64,000 bases of DNA, taken from Amoebidium appalachense. Lineage: Eukaryota; Ichthyosporea. Below the pieces are notes generated by a model, which saw nothing but the letters and a program-made list of their open reading frames with translations, did no database searches and was not told the DNA's origin. Below are positions 1 through 14,558 of the stretch, piece by piece. A program made the translations under genes and the position numbers. How positions within the stretch are numbered: position 1 is the first letter of the stretch; the number at the start of each line of letters is the position of its first letter. The stretch is from the NCBI GenBank assembly GCA_963693365.1, contig CAVNZM010000013.1, forward strand, positions 558,001 to 622,000. The letters run 5' to 3'.

Positions 1-486
1 CGAGATCACCCCACCGTCGTTACACAGCGCACATGCCCCCGGTGCAGCCAGCACCCTGAGACCACCACCCACCTCTGGGCCTGCCCGGCCCATACCGGGG
101 AGGTCCCCACCCTGACCACGGCCATCACAGCCTGCATCCACAACGTCCTGCACACTCGCCATCCAAACACCCCCACGGCACAGCACCACCATACGGCAGC
201 CACGGTGGTAGACCAATGTGCATGGATAAACTGGATAGGAGGCAACGGTGACCCAACAGACCCCGAAGACATGAGGTGGGTCGAACGGGGATTCTGCCCA
301 CAATCGGTGGGCCCACTACTTGCAGCCACCGGCACCACCAAGACCACCACCCGGGCCATCTTAGGAAAAATCACAGTAGAGTTGCAGTCCTTTTTCTTTT
401 CAAACATTTGGCACCCACGGAACACAACACTCCCCCCCCACCCACCCCAAAATGCAAAAACACCACCATATACCCACCACCCGTAG
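1..486 (+). CDS. C-terminal end of a LINE ORF2 (partial, enters from left edge)
   Basis: The frame is open from base 1 and stops at 484-486. Near the start it reads C-x2-C-x8-H-x3-C (TCPRC...HLWAC), the arrangement of the zinc finger found after the reverse transcriptase in many non-LTR retrotransposons. The rest (WINWIGGNGDPTDPEDMRW and a Thr-rich stretch) is not recognised. The reverse transcriptase itself would lie left of the window. This is not the same family as the LINE copies at 3.3, 26.3 and 44.1 kb, whose C-termini differ. The finger pattern is seen; the LINE assignment is inference, and a host gene with a similar C2HC finger is possible. Confidence 0.5.
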   Translation, partial: RDHPTVVTQRTCPRCSQHPETTTHLWACPAHTGEVPTLTTAITACIHNVLHTRHPNTPTAQHHHTAATVVDQCAWINWIGGNGDPTDPEDMRWVERGFCPQSVGPLLAATGTTKTTTRAILGKITVELQSFFFSNIWHPRNTTLPPHPPQNAKTPPYTHHP

Positions 487-973
487 AAAGAAAAGTAAGG
501 CTCCCCAAAAACCCAAGACACCAACAAATACACCCTCCACACACACCCGGCCGGCCTGTTCTGACTGCCGGAACACACACAGACCCGGTGTGTCCTGTAA
601 AACCCACCTTTTAGTCCACAAAAACATCGCCACAACATACGTACAACAACACATAATGTTAGGCAGCAACCCCCCCCCCCCAACCACCACCACACCCCAT
701 CATCCACCCATACCCACCGTAAACACTATACACAACACCTAGGACTTCCCAAAACTGTAGATCGACCAATGAGAGCCCTCGGTTAACGTTTATTGCTATG
801 TTTGAATGGAGGGGAGGACTGGAGCCTCCTGCCGGCGTGGCTGGGGTAGTAGCCCTGGGCAAAGTGTGTACTTATAGTTAGGTTGTGAAGGATGGTTTAG
901 CTAGCTGAACTCATAGATAGCACCTAACTAGTGTACTGTCGGTGCTGTGTGGTAGACGGTAGTTTCCCTACAG
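487..973. other. No gene recognised; probable LINE 3' flank
   Basis: Pro/Thr-rich frames here come from a CCA/CAC-rich composition. A C-run lies at about 669-680. Nothing codes convincingly on either strand. Confidence 0.4.
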
Positions 974-1488
974 GGCCCGAAAAGGCCCTCCGGGAACAAA
1001 ACGTGATAAAATAAAATTTAAAAAAAATAAAAAAATCTTGACGGCAACGGTGTCCAGGTCGACGTCCTTGAGCATCTTGTGGTCCTGGTGCATCCACAGC
1101 ACGTAACATCCTTGGCCATGCTGCACACGTAGGGCCACAGGTCAACGGCGTAGGCCACCTCAAAGGGCTCGGGGCGGCGTTGGGACTTGATCTTGATTGT
1201 GGTCTTGTCGTAGGCAGACAGGTGGGTGCCCAGTTCAATCAGCATCTGCCCGTTGATGATGATGTTGGAAAGGTTGTACAGCTGCACCACCAGCACGTCG
1301 TTCATGACCCAGGGTGCACCCATGGTGGCCTTGCCCCCACCTTTAAGGAACACCTCCTTGTACTGCACCATCTTGGGCCCCTCAACGCTGCTGTTGATGT
1401 TTTCTTTGCCACTGCTTGCCGCGGCGATGCTGGTCCTTTTGACGGTGGACAGACCAGTCATTTGACGCAGCAGGGTTGGCTTGACCAT
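974..1488 (-). pseudogene. Hypothetical protein, frame broken near 1107-1112
   Basis: From ATG at 1488-1486 the minus strand codes a mixed, globular-looking sequence (MVKPTLLRQMTGLSTVKRTS..., VMNDVLVVQLYNLSNIIING, FEVAYAVDLWPYVCSMAKD). After AKD the natural continuation (CYVLWMHQDHKMLKDVDL) is in another frame. A one-base deletion, sequencing error or very short intron must therefore sit at about 1107-1112. The shifted frame runs into an A/T-rich tail and stops near 974. No family is recognised. The CCAAT-like motifs at 2.08-2.20 kb lie upstream of it and could belong to its promoter (inference). Confidence 0.4.
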
Positions 1489-1689
1489 TTTGCTGTTGCT
1501 TGGGGGGGGGTGGTGAACGTTACTGTGGTGTGCACCTCGACTGTGACTGTCTGGCTCATGTTTGGTTGGTGAGATGTTGCCTGTGTGCGGCTGTTTATGT
1601 ACACGGCGGTAGGATGCAGGATGCGTTTCTGGCCAATGAGGACCGTAATCCCTGTTCCCTGTGCCCTCATTGGACACCTAGAACCACAT

Positions 1690-2055
1690 TATATGAGCGT
1701 AATCAGCGGCATAGTATAGGGGGAGCCATGAGGCTCGGGCAGGGTCTCGGCGGATCTGGTCTCTGCCTATGACTCCAAGTACAAATTCATATGCGTGTGA
1801 TTGTGGGACAATCTCACTCATACATCTCGGCGGCGGGAGTGAGCTCGCCCCGAGCTCATAGCAGTGCGCAGTGGAAAGCGGCTAGGCCATCAGAGGGCGG
1901 TCGGGCTGTCTCTGCTACCATATATGAGCGTAATCAGCGGCATAGTATAGGGGGAGCCATGAGGCTCGGGCAGGGTCTCGGCGGATCTGGTCTCTGCCTA
2001 TGACTCCAAGTACAAATTCATATGCGTGTGATTGTGGGACAATCTCACTCATACA
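1690..2055 (+). repeat. Direct repeat, 135 bp twice (1690-1824 and 1921-2055)
   Basis: Two copies begin TATATGAGCGTAATCAGC and end AATCTCACTCATACA, with the same length and no difference seen by eye. A 96-bp GC-rich spacer separates them. No coding sense is apparent. The repeat could be a duplicated promoter or a small-RNA unit, but no known snRNA or tRNA is recognised. Confidence 0.85.
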
Positions 2056-2077
2056 ACATGTGCCAGTCTATATTCCG

Positions 2078-2202
2078 ATTGGACGCCTTGTGCGGCAATT
2101 AGCTTTTTGAGCCGAAGTATCATTGGCCGCCCTGCGCAACCGTAATACCATTGGACGCCTTGTACATGGAATTCAGAATTCGAATTCCTATTGGACGCCT
2201 TG
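2078..2202. promoter_or_regulatory. Cluster of four CCAAT-like motifs
   Basis: ATTGGACGCCTTG occurs at 2078, 2150 and 2190, and a variant ATTGGCCGCCCTG at 2122. On the minus strand each reads as a CCAAT box in a fixed context. The spacings are 44, 28 and 40 bp. The cluster lies upstream of the minus-strand frame starting at 1488. Regulatory function is inference. Confidence 0.45.
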
Positions 2203-2472
2203 CGCAAACCTTCGCATTCCTTTGATCCGCACTTGTGTACGCACCACACGTACGCGTACACATACGCGTACACGTGACACGCCCTCTCTCTCTCTCTCTC
2301 TTTAATTGTTTAATCATTTAATTAAAACCAAGTGCTCTGCACGTGTTTCACACACACACAGTGTGTGTGCACGTGCTCATGTACATATCTGCACTCATAT
2401 CTCATATCCATATCGCGATATGTGTACACAGATATCACATATCCGATATGCCACATATGCCATATATCCTGA

Positions 2473-2536
2473 GGGGGGCGGGACCGCGTGAATGTGACGT
2501 CACTTGTGACGTCACCATTCACGGGGTGCCGCCCCC
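2473..2536. repeat. Imperfect palindrome with two TGACGTCA (CRE-like) sites
   Basis: Arms GGGGGCGG...GTGAAT and ATTCAC...CCGCCCCC surround two GTGACGTCAC cores separated by TT. One arm is a single base longer than the other. The structure can form a long cruciform or hairpin. It sits directly left of a long poly-G and (GA)n tract. Confidence 0.7.
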
Positions 2537-2548
2537 TAATTGTAGTCG

Positions 2549-2765
<217 letters not shown>

Positions 2766-3303
2766 TGGAAAAGGGAGAGAGCACAAAGAAGGAAAGCAGA
2801 CACGAATACAAACAAAGCTAAGACACATACATACTTCAAGGCTCTTGCTGTCATATGTAGTAACGTATTCCAACAGGGAGTGAGCCGGCGTGCAAGCCTA
2901 GACTAAGTACTGTGTTCGTAAAGCACTGTAGAGTACTACTATACCATCACTATTATTAATACTTGTACTATGATCGTATATATCGTATTGTGTAACCTGG
3001 GTTGTAGATGTTCCGCATCTACTGCAACACTTACTTTGTAGATGTTCGTTCGTTCGTTGCCATACCAGCGCGCCTGATACCAGTGCGCACTGAAAAACTG
3101 CCGAAAAACCAATATCTACTCTAAGACGTTTTAAGATGACTATCCTAGATCACCATATTAATGCTGCACAGTATGATATTGTGATCCGGTGCCTTAACTT
3201 TCTGTCGGAGCTACCGATGCTAGCATCTGCTTACCCATAATATGTAATAGGGGTGTCAGATACTACGATGGCGCTCATTGTTGCCTAGCATGTACATATG
3301 TCA

Positions 3304-3500
3304 GGGGTTTACGCTGTTTACTCGAGGCAAAGAGAACCAGTCTCAGGTATGGGGGGGGGGGGTTTGCTCGGAATATCCCCTCAGCGGTATATCATGATCA
3401 CGTACATAGATGTCGGGTGGTGACTATATATCAGGGTTTACTTTCTCTACGAGACACCATAAAGACTACAAGGAGAAAATTCAATTAGTTGGGGTTCCCC

Positions 3501-3543
<43 letters not shown>

Positions 3544-3575
3544 GGGCTCCCCTCGGGACACTCGGTATCAGCTGG

Positions 3576-3634
<59 letters not shown>

Positions 3635-4851
3635 TGTGCTATAATTTTGCAGTGATGTGTTTCTCAAGCCAATCAATACATCTAATAAACAGGTCGTAGT
3701 TACGCGTGTTTAGTATAAAATCAAGGATGTTGTAATTTACAGGTAGGCTATCTTTCTGGGTGTCTGTTGTGAATGTGACGTGTGTGTGTTGCGGTATTAT
3801 GTGGTCTATCAAACTACATTTGGCGATACATGACCGGTTAAACTGGTGTGTGTGTGTGTTGTTTGGGCATGCAAATGATGCCACCTTATACTTATTAGAT
3901 CTCCACTGTATAGCACGTGTACAGTAAAAGCGTGGTAATTGATCAATAATACCATCAGCTAGAGAAAGACCAGTTCTACAGGAAGGTAATATGTATTTAG
4001 GTGTTATACACTTGCGAGTGCCATATTTGGCAATATGGTTGAGGCGGTCAGTATATATAAAACGAGACATAAGGCTTAGTTTTTCAAGGTGTATGCTTTC
4101 ATCGGGTCTAGTGTCGTGTGGTATCTTTTTCCATTTGTTATATTGCGTGATTATCTTGTGATTGTGTACATGTTTAATAAGTAAGTGGCAGTCCAAAGTC
4201 ACACACACACTATTGCGGGGTTTATTTGTATTTGTGCCCAGGGGAGAAGGGGAGAGAGAGGGGAGGAAAGAGGGGAGAGGTGAGGAGGGGACAGGTCGGA
4301 TAGAGAAGAGAGGGTGGGAGGGCAAATACTTCTTTAAGCGGCTTATGTGCTTATTGAATTTCAGCGCGAGATAGGATACTCTAGCAGCTATTGGGACCAG
4401 ACCATATATCGAGAGCGTTACAGGCCCAGGTTTACAACAGTTGTTAGATAGAAAGGAGGCAACTTCTGCTTCAAGGAAATTTGCCAAGGGTTTAAGCGCT
4501 CTAGTTCTCTCTTTCTTGATCCAAGCGGCGAGAAGGGGTAAACCATATTCACATGCCGGGAAGACAAAAGTGCGAATAAATGTAAGTCTAATAGAAGGAT
4601 GGAGGGGTGTGTCTTTAAAAATATTAGCCGAGAAGAAAGCTAACCGCTTACGAGCCAACTCTACCCTCTTTTCGACCATATGGGGAAACATAACACCAAC
4701 AGAATCAACCGGAACACCAAGATATTTGTATTCTGGAACTATAGGTACAGGTTTAGATGATAATGTAAATGTGTGTAAATTGTTAGCTATATCAGGTACA
4801 AGAACACCACATTTGTCTATGTTAAGGATCATAAGGTTTGCCTTGCACCAT
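3304..4851 (-). mobile_element. LINE copy A, 5'-truncated (3' end at 3304)
   Basis: The minus strand carries the last 397 codons of a LINE ORF2 and its whole 3' UTR: a CA repeat, a poly-A run inside the UTR, and a terminal segment of about 240 bp ending GCGTAAACCCC. The element is flanked by 8-bp direct repeats ATATGTCA (3296-3303 and 4852-4859), as expected for target-primed insertion. Its ORF sequence is almost identical to copies C and D. Confidence 0.93.
3639..4832 (-). pseudogene. Truncated LINE ORF2 (C-terminal 397 codons of copy A)
   Basis: This fragment begins just after the catalytic YADD region (MILNIDKCGVLVPD) and runs to ...EKHITAKL. It keeps the region after motif D (YKYLGVPVDSVG) and the C-terminal domain but has no reverse transcriptase core, so it cannot be active. 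One residue near the end (A) differs from copies C and D (T). Confidence 0.9.
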
Positions 4852-4993
4852 ATATGTCACTGGCTGCATTTGATTGGCTGTGCTGGAAAACGCAGTAGGC
4901 CGTCGAATGTGGCTGGGCCTCCGGCAATGTCCACGCAATAAAAAGTGTGTAAACCCCACTTTTTATTACGTGCTGAGGCCCGTGGGTGCCGCG

Positions 4994-5029
4994 CCCCCCC
5001 CCCCCCCCCCCCCCCCCCCCCACCCCCCG

Positions 5030-5060
<31 letters not shown>

Positions 5061-5167
5061 ATCCCCCTATCCCCCCCCCCCCCCCCCCCCCCCCCCCACC
5101 CCCACCCCCCCCCCCCCCCCCCCCCCGCCCCTTCTCCCCCCCCCCTCCCCCCCCACCCCCCCCCCCG

Positions 5168-5200
<33 letters not shown>

Positions 5201-5440
5201 ACACCCAATCATGAAGGTGCAACCGCGCCGCGGGGCGCGGCTGAGCCGCGGGGCGCGGCTTAGCGCGCCGCGGGACAGAGGGCCAGAGTCTGCTCCACCA
5301 CCCCCGTCCCCCCCAGACCCCCGTCCCCCCCCCAGGCCCCTCCCCCGAGACCCTCCCCCGAGACCCCGGGGGCCGCGAGGGCGGCGCGCGGGTCGGGCCG
5401 GGCGCCGGGCGCCGTGCTCCGCCGGGGCCTGTGTATACAC
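4994..5440. repeat. C-run block (4994-5199) and GC-rich block (5215-5440)
   Basis: About 200 bases are nearly pure C with scattered A, T and G. A CpG-rich stretch with repeated GCCGCGGGGCGCGGCT-like units (5226-5270) follows. No gene is supported. 5441-6061 holds several ATTGG/CCAAT motifs and is the likely upstream region of the gene at 6062. Confidence 0.85.
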
Positions 5441-6061
5441 CTGTGTGCGGCTCTTCGCGATTCGATTCGAACCTTACCAAGTCCCTCGCCCAATCCAAAA
5501 TCGGTACTCCCTCTTCAGCGAATCGGTAATCAGCAATACAGTGATTGGTTAATCTTTATGTATTACCATATATAGCTTGTCTAAAAATTAACTGATTGGT
5601 TTGTAGCTTTTTTGCCAAGGCCAATCAGAAGCACGCATGTTTTACGTAAAAACAAGTTCGAAAGTTGCCAGTTGGCAGCGAGAAAAACAATGTATTACAG
5701 AAATATTATCGCAAAAAATAATTATTCCTCTCACTAAAAGTGATCCTAGCGCATTTTTTCTCTTTCTTTCTTTCTTTGCTTTGTTTTGTGCTGACCTTGT
5801 ACAATCAGGCATTCTTCTTGTCGATACACGTCGGAGCAATGTATACGTAACTCAGGAATGCAGGCCGTTAGCGCGTGGGTAAGGTACATAAACAGCCGCG
5901 AGCAATCATTCCAACCCAGTTGACCACAACGTCGCAAACCTACACTTACCACTGCCGACTCGCATCCACAAAACGCACGCACACACACACACACAAACAT
6001 ACACGCACACGTTCACACCCACGCATCGTCAACTAAGCAACTAGCTCAACCACCTGAAAAA

Positions 6062-6717
6062 ATGGCGATTCTCCACACCCTCCTCGCCGCCGCGGCTCTA
6101 CTTTCTGCCAGCGCCACCGCCTACAATGTTCCATGCAACGACATTGTCTACTGCGCCAACTACAAGACAAACGGCTACGGCAGCATACTCACATGTGACC
6201 CGAACCCCTCCGGCACCCCCCCTGCGTGCAGCCCCACCTACTGCTGCCAAGTTGCCCCTCCCCCCCCTCCCCCGCCCCCTCCAAGCACGAGCTCTTTCGT
6301 CACGTGTAACACGAAGACTCCGAAGGGTTCAAAACAGACCCGAAAACCGGGGGGATAATGCGTTGCAAGCCCAGAGCGGGCACAAGCAAACCATGTTCGC
6401 AAGATTTCTGCTGCAAGCCATCTTCCTCCTCTTTCGTTTTGTGCAACGCAAAGGTTTCGTGCCCCAACGGATACAACAGCGACCCGAAAGTCGGAGGAAT
6501 GCGTAGGTGCAAGACGTGGGCAGGGACAACACAGCCGTGCAACAACGCCTACTGCTGCAGGCCATATGCACCCCAGCCCCAGGCAAACGCTTCGTGCAAC
6601 AAGTACGTGTCGTGCAATCAGTACTGGTATGATAATTACGGACACATTGCTACGTGTGATTACCTCATCCCGGGTTCGCCTTCGCCTTGCAATGCACTCA
6701 ATTGCTGCCAGTCATAA
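6062..6717 (+). pseudogene. Secreted protein with four six-Cys repeats, one frameshift
   Basis: ATG at 6062 starts a signal peptide (MAILHTLLAAAALLSASATA, cleavage expected before YNVPC). Four modules of about 40 residues follow, each with the pattern C-x5-C-x(~15)-C-x(8-10)-C-x4-CC (ending in CSPTYCC, CSQDFCC, CNNAYCC, CNALNCC). A Pro-rich linker coded by C-runs joins modules 1 and 2. The frame breaks inside module 2 at about 6315-6335, where the second Cys is also missing. The downstream frame from about 6335 is open to TAA at 6715. A small deletion or a sequencing error in this C-rich stretch would explain it. Function is unknown; small disulfide-rich secreted modules can bind carbohydrates or other proteins. 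A TATA-like GTACATAAAC lies near 5884. Confidence 0.7.
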
Positions 6718-6719
6718 CG

Positions 6720-9290
<2,571 letters not shown>

Positions 9291-9294
9291 AACC

Positions 9295-9755
9295 CTACAT
9301 GGGTAGAACCTCCACCGTAAACGTCACCTCAGCGGCCGCGACGCAAATTCCGTTCTCGCACCCGTTCGACGTCTCCACGATAGACCACTTGTTCTTTCCC
9401 CTTCCAGAATTTACCAGACCGTCAAAGCGTGCCTTTGCGCCAATCGCCGCTTTTTGAACCATGGCTTCGAAAATGGCACGGAACGACAGAGGCATGTTTG
9501 GGAATTGTGCAGGGGCATCGCCGGCTGATAACTGGAAATGGGTGTGTGAGATTGAGATTGTGATTGGAATTTTGGAAGGTGGTGTGGTAATGGCGTGCAT
9601 GCTGAGGAATCTCGGTTTGTGGGGGGGTAGTTAGGTTATAATGTGATAGAGTGGACTTTTTTGGATAAAGAGCAGGAACATGAAAGGGAAATTTAACACC
9701 CAGAGAGGGGAAGGGGGAAGGGGGGGGGGGGGGGGGGGGACGTATGTGTGTGTGG

Positions 9756-9797
<42 letters not shown>

Positions 9798-10314
9798 GTG
9801 TTAATGCACACGTATTCTGTGTGCCCTCAAGCGTGTCTTTGTGGGTGTGGTGGTGAAAGTTACAGTCTGTCTCTCTCTCGGGCTCTTTTTCAGTTTTTGG
9901 GTGGAAGGGGTGGGGGGGAGAAGTGTGAAAGGTTGGGTGGGGGTGGAGGAGAGAGAGGGGAAGGGTGTGTGTGTGGTGGTGGGGGGGGGGGGGGGGGGGG
10001 GGGGGGGGAGGGGGGGGAGGGGGGGGAGGGGGGAAGGGGGGGAGGGCGGGGAGGGGGAGGGGAGGATGACCAGTGAGGGCCAGAGAGGGACGGCCCGGGT
10101 CTTGCTCAATCCAGGACCACTCAGTGTGTCGATCTGAAATTGAAATGAAATGTTGAGGCATTAATTCGAAACTACAATGGAATCATCAGGTGTTGATCTG
10201 AGATTGAAATGGAACGATGGGTTGGCGGTGTCTTGTGGTTTTATCTGCACATAGTTTTCTTTGTTCATTTATTTTTCTTTTTTTTTCTTTCTTTCTTTCT
10301 TTTTTTTTTTTTTT

Positions 10315-10364
<50 letters not shown>

Positions 10365-11143
10365 TCGTGTCAGTAGTTAGGAACCCTAAGGAACAATAGA
10401 AGTAAACCTCCACGGGGGATGTAAAGGCGGGTTTCGGGGCGGCGGGGGGGGGGGGGGGGGGGGGGGGAGGGCAGGTGGGGACGGGGTGGGGTGGGGTGGG
10501 GTGTCAGGCCATTCATTGAAAGTGGAAGGTTGGGGCGGGGGGAGGGGGGAGGTTCGGAAGAGGGGAGGGGAGTGTGTGCATATGGGTTTGTGTGTGTGTG
10601 TGTGGCGGGGGGGGGGGGGGGGGGGGGGGGGGGAGGGGGGGGAGAGGGGAGGAATGTGGGAAGATGGCAGGGAGGTGTGTGTGTGTCTATATGAAGGTGG
10701 TGGTGTTTATGTCTTTGTGTATGTGTGTCTGCATGAAGGTAGCGGTGTGTATGTCTTTCTGTGTGTGTGTCTGCATGAAGGTGGCGGTGTGTATGTCTTT
10801 GTGTGTGCATGTTTGTGGGGGAGGGGCGGTGGGGAGGGAAGGCGGGAGGAAGACGGGGAAGAAGGGGAGAATGGGGGATAGGAGGGCAGGGGGGCAGGGG
10901 GGGGGGGGGGGGGGGGGGGAGGGGGAGGGGAGGGGGGGGGGGGGGGGGGGGGTAGGATTTTCATATATGTACCTGTCGTTGGCACGCACCAAACCATCCT
11001 GTGCATATTGTATCCATGTCCCACATCTGAACCTCAATATCTACCGTTGAAGGTGTACCTGGGGTGTACGCACGTGCAAAGATCCACCCGTTGCTGTCTA
11101 TGCCGCTCTGGGGGTAGACCACGGATTGTGTGGCTGTGTGCGT

Positions 11144-11188
<45 letters not shown>

Positions 11189-11303
11189 AGTAGTATGTGG
11201 GACTGGAGGAGGCAGGCAGGGGGGCGGGGAGGGGGGGGGGGGGAGGGGGAGGGATGGAGGGGGTAGGGGGAGGGGAGAGGAGGGGAAGGAGGGGTTAATG
11301 TGT

Positions 11304-11345
<42 letters not shown>

Positions 11346-11467
11346 GACGTATCATAATGTGCGTGCGTGGTTAACATAGGGGGTGGCAGAGGTGAGGCCA
11401 GTGGGGAGAGGGGGGGGGGGGGGGGGAAGGCTCATTAAGGGAAAAGGGGACGGGGGAGCGGGGGAGT

Positions 11468-11501
<34 letters not shown>

Positions 11502-11922
11502 CGGGCGCTGAATTACATCAGAGAATATACATGCATTGTGGTTGAAGCTTGGCAATGTTACTGTTTGTGCAACTTTTGGCTGTTAAAAATGGTTATGGGT
11601 ACTTGTTTATGTGCATTTGAGATGCGTGACATTCATGTGTGTTGGTAACATATGTTTTTATGGATAGAGCCCAAATCACAATCATGTTCATTCAAAGTTC
11701 AAGACCAATTAGGTTTAATAACATTCTTTGATATGGTACTGCATCTATGACACCTTTATGCAGTGCACTGGGGACATGCCATGTTTACGTGTGTGTATTC
11801 GAAATAGATTTAATAGATAGATACTTTATAATCGGGGGTTTGGAACCGTGGAAGTGATGTCAGGACACTCGTGGGAGTGGAGAGGGGGGCCGAGAGGGTG
11901 TTTGTGTGCGTGTGTGTACTCC

Positions 11923-11968
<46 letters not shown>

Positions 11969-12097
11969 CGGGGGGGGATGAGGAGGGGGTGTTCTATTTC
12001 TGGTTGGTTGTTCTGTTTCTTCCTCATCTTCTTCCTCTTCTCCTTTCCTTTTTTATTTATTTATTTATTTATTATTGCTATTATTATCATCATTATG

Positions 12098-12131
<34 letters not shown>

Positions 12132-12555
12132 TTAATTATTATTATTTTTATTACTATTATTATTTTTATTATCATTATTCATTATTCGGGGGGGGGGGGG
12201 GGGGGGGGGAGGTGGGGGGGGGAAGGAGGGGACACTTACATGCATGGCCCCGCTGCGAAAGGTTGATATCGCTCTCTCCGATCCGAACTTTCGGGAAAAA
12301 CGAAGCGTCACGCGTCTTTGCAATATCATTAAAAATAGACGACGTGATTCCTTTACACCTCTCATACCACCTACAATTTCTCGTTCCTTTTTTCTCTTCA
12401 ACTTTGTCGATGCGGACAAAAACTGTCCGGATTTGTTTTGGGGAACCCTCGGGCGCGGTAACGGCTTCCATGAAGCGACGGAGCATGGCGGCGGAAAGAA
12501 TTACGGACATGCGGGTGAGCACACGTGCGGCCTGTGTATGTGTGTGTATGTGTGT

Positions 12556-12595
<40 letters not shown>

Positions 12596-12703
12596 GAGTG
12601 GAGGGGTGGCTGGGTGGGTGAGAGGAAAGGGGGGAGGGAGGGGGAGACATCGGTGGGTGAGAATGGCGAGGGGGGAAGGCTGGGTGAGGGAGAGAGGGTG
12701 TAT

Positions 12704-12770
<67 letters not shown>

Positions 12771-13639
12771 CCCGTGCGCAGGTTTTTTTTTTTTTTTTTT
12801 TTTTTTTGGGGAGGGGGGGGGGGGGGGGGGGGAGGGGGGGGGGTATTTGTGTCTGTGTGCGCGTGTGTGTATGAGCATTGGTGGGTATACGTGGTTTTTT
12901 GTCAAGGTGTGTTAACATATTAGTGCACGGCTGTATATATGTATGTATGTGTGTTTTGTGAACTTTTCTACGTGTTTCTATAAGCATAATCACCGAAGTG
13001 TGTGTATATGCTATGTCTGTGCCAGTGGGTATGTGTAACATGGAGGGAGTATGGCGTGTGGTAAATGGAAGGGCAAATAAAAAGGTGACTTTTTATTTTA
13101 TTTTATTTTTATTTATTTTATTTTTGGGGGGGGGGGAGGGGGAGGGCTGCTTAATGTTTTGAGGGAGATCTACAGCTCTAAGTCTATAGCTATAAGTATA
13201 TAAGCCTAGGGGAAAGGTCGGGCAGGAAGGGGGGGGGGGGGGGGGGGGGGGGGAAGGGGGAGGTCACCTGTAGTTGGTTGTTTCTTTCGTTACTTGCCGT
13301 AGACGCAACACGGGTGCTCGATATCCCGGCAGCGGCGGCCACAAACTGGGACGGAACCCAATTTTCGGTGTTTTCAAAGTTGGAATTCATACTTTCGAAC
13401 GGATTTTTCGGGAATTGCGCAGCCGTGGTTGCGCCGGTGAGGGGGTCTGTGTTCGGCAAAGTGTCGTAGACGCCGTCGACGTAATCTTCGTAGTCGACAT
13501 GATTACATTTCGGGTTCTGGGGGGGGGGGGTGGGGGTCTATGTTGAATTTTTGACGAGATGGAGTGAAAGAACAGGGTTCTACTACGGTACTGCACATAT
13601 CCCAGTTCATATATTTCGTTTACATATATTTCGTTCTCT

Positions 13640-13681
<42 letters not shown>

Positions 13682-14101
13682 AAAAAAAAAATGAACTTCG
13701 TTTCAGTGCAAGAATTTTCAAAAGAAGTGTGTGCATGCGATTGTATCCCGCAAGAAAAGTTCACTTAAGTTATCATGCAGGCGTTTCGCCACAGCTCCCA
13801 TACGCATGTGGGTTTATGGTGCGCGTGCTTATGTGTGTGTATGTGTGCGCTTTTCGGAGGGATAGGGGCTGCCCCGCGGGGAGGGGGGGGAGGGGGGAGG
13901 GGGGGGATGGGGGATGGGGGTGAGGGGGGGGAAGATAAATTTACGTACATACGATCCGCAGTCTGTTGTGTGTTGTGAAACAGTAGCGTCCTGAACATAG
14001 TGCACAGAGTAGGAGAGAAATTAATTACAAATTAAAAGGGTGCCCCGGGAATGGAGAAAGGCGGGGGAGGGGAGTTAGGGTGGGGAAATAGAGAAAGAGA
14101 G

Positions 14102-14188
<87 letters not shown>

Positions 14189-14511
14189 ATGGGGGGGGGG
14201 GGGGGGGGGGAGGGGGGGGAGGGAGGCAAGTTGGAAGGAAAGGGGTGGTTGGTTGGTTTGAATCTACGTACGTGTGATCCGCAGTCTGTTGTGTGTTGTG
14301 GTACAGTGGCGTCTTGAACATAGTGCACGGAGTAGGAGAGAAGACGGGCTGCCTCTCTCATCTCTCCGTTCTTGTATGCAACTTGGGCACGGCCAAAGAA
14401 CCAGTCACTCATTTCAGTGGAGGGGGTGTTGGGTCCGAGGGCTTGGGAAACTTTCCACGCTGTACATTTAGCAAAAGAAAAGGATGAGTTAGTATGTGTT
14501 TGTGTGTGTGT

Positions 14512-14558
<47 letters not shown>

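Noticed and set aside
1690-1824. U4 snRNA-like words (GGCATAGTATA, GCCATGAGG)
   Set aside because: Similarity is too short and the required structure does not follow.
5455-5480. T-loop-like GGTTCGAATCGAAT on the minus strand
   Set aside because: No tRNA acceptor stem or D-arm can be formed around it.
4829-5552. Poly-Pro or poly-Gly proteins
   Set aside because: Produced by C-runs; open in several frames at once with no domain.
10370-11380. Long Pro/His-rich frames on the minus strand
   Set aside because: Only the stretch 11133-10973 is a plausible exon; the rest is intron repeat.
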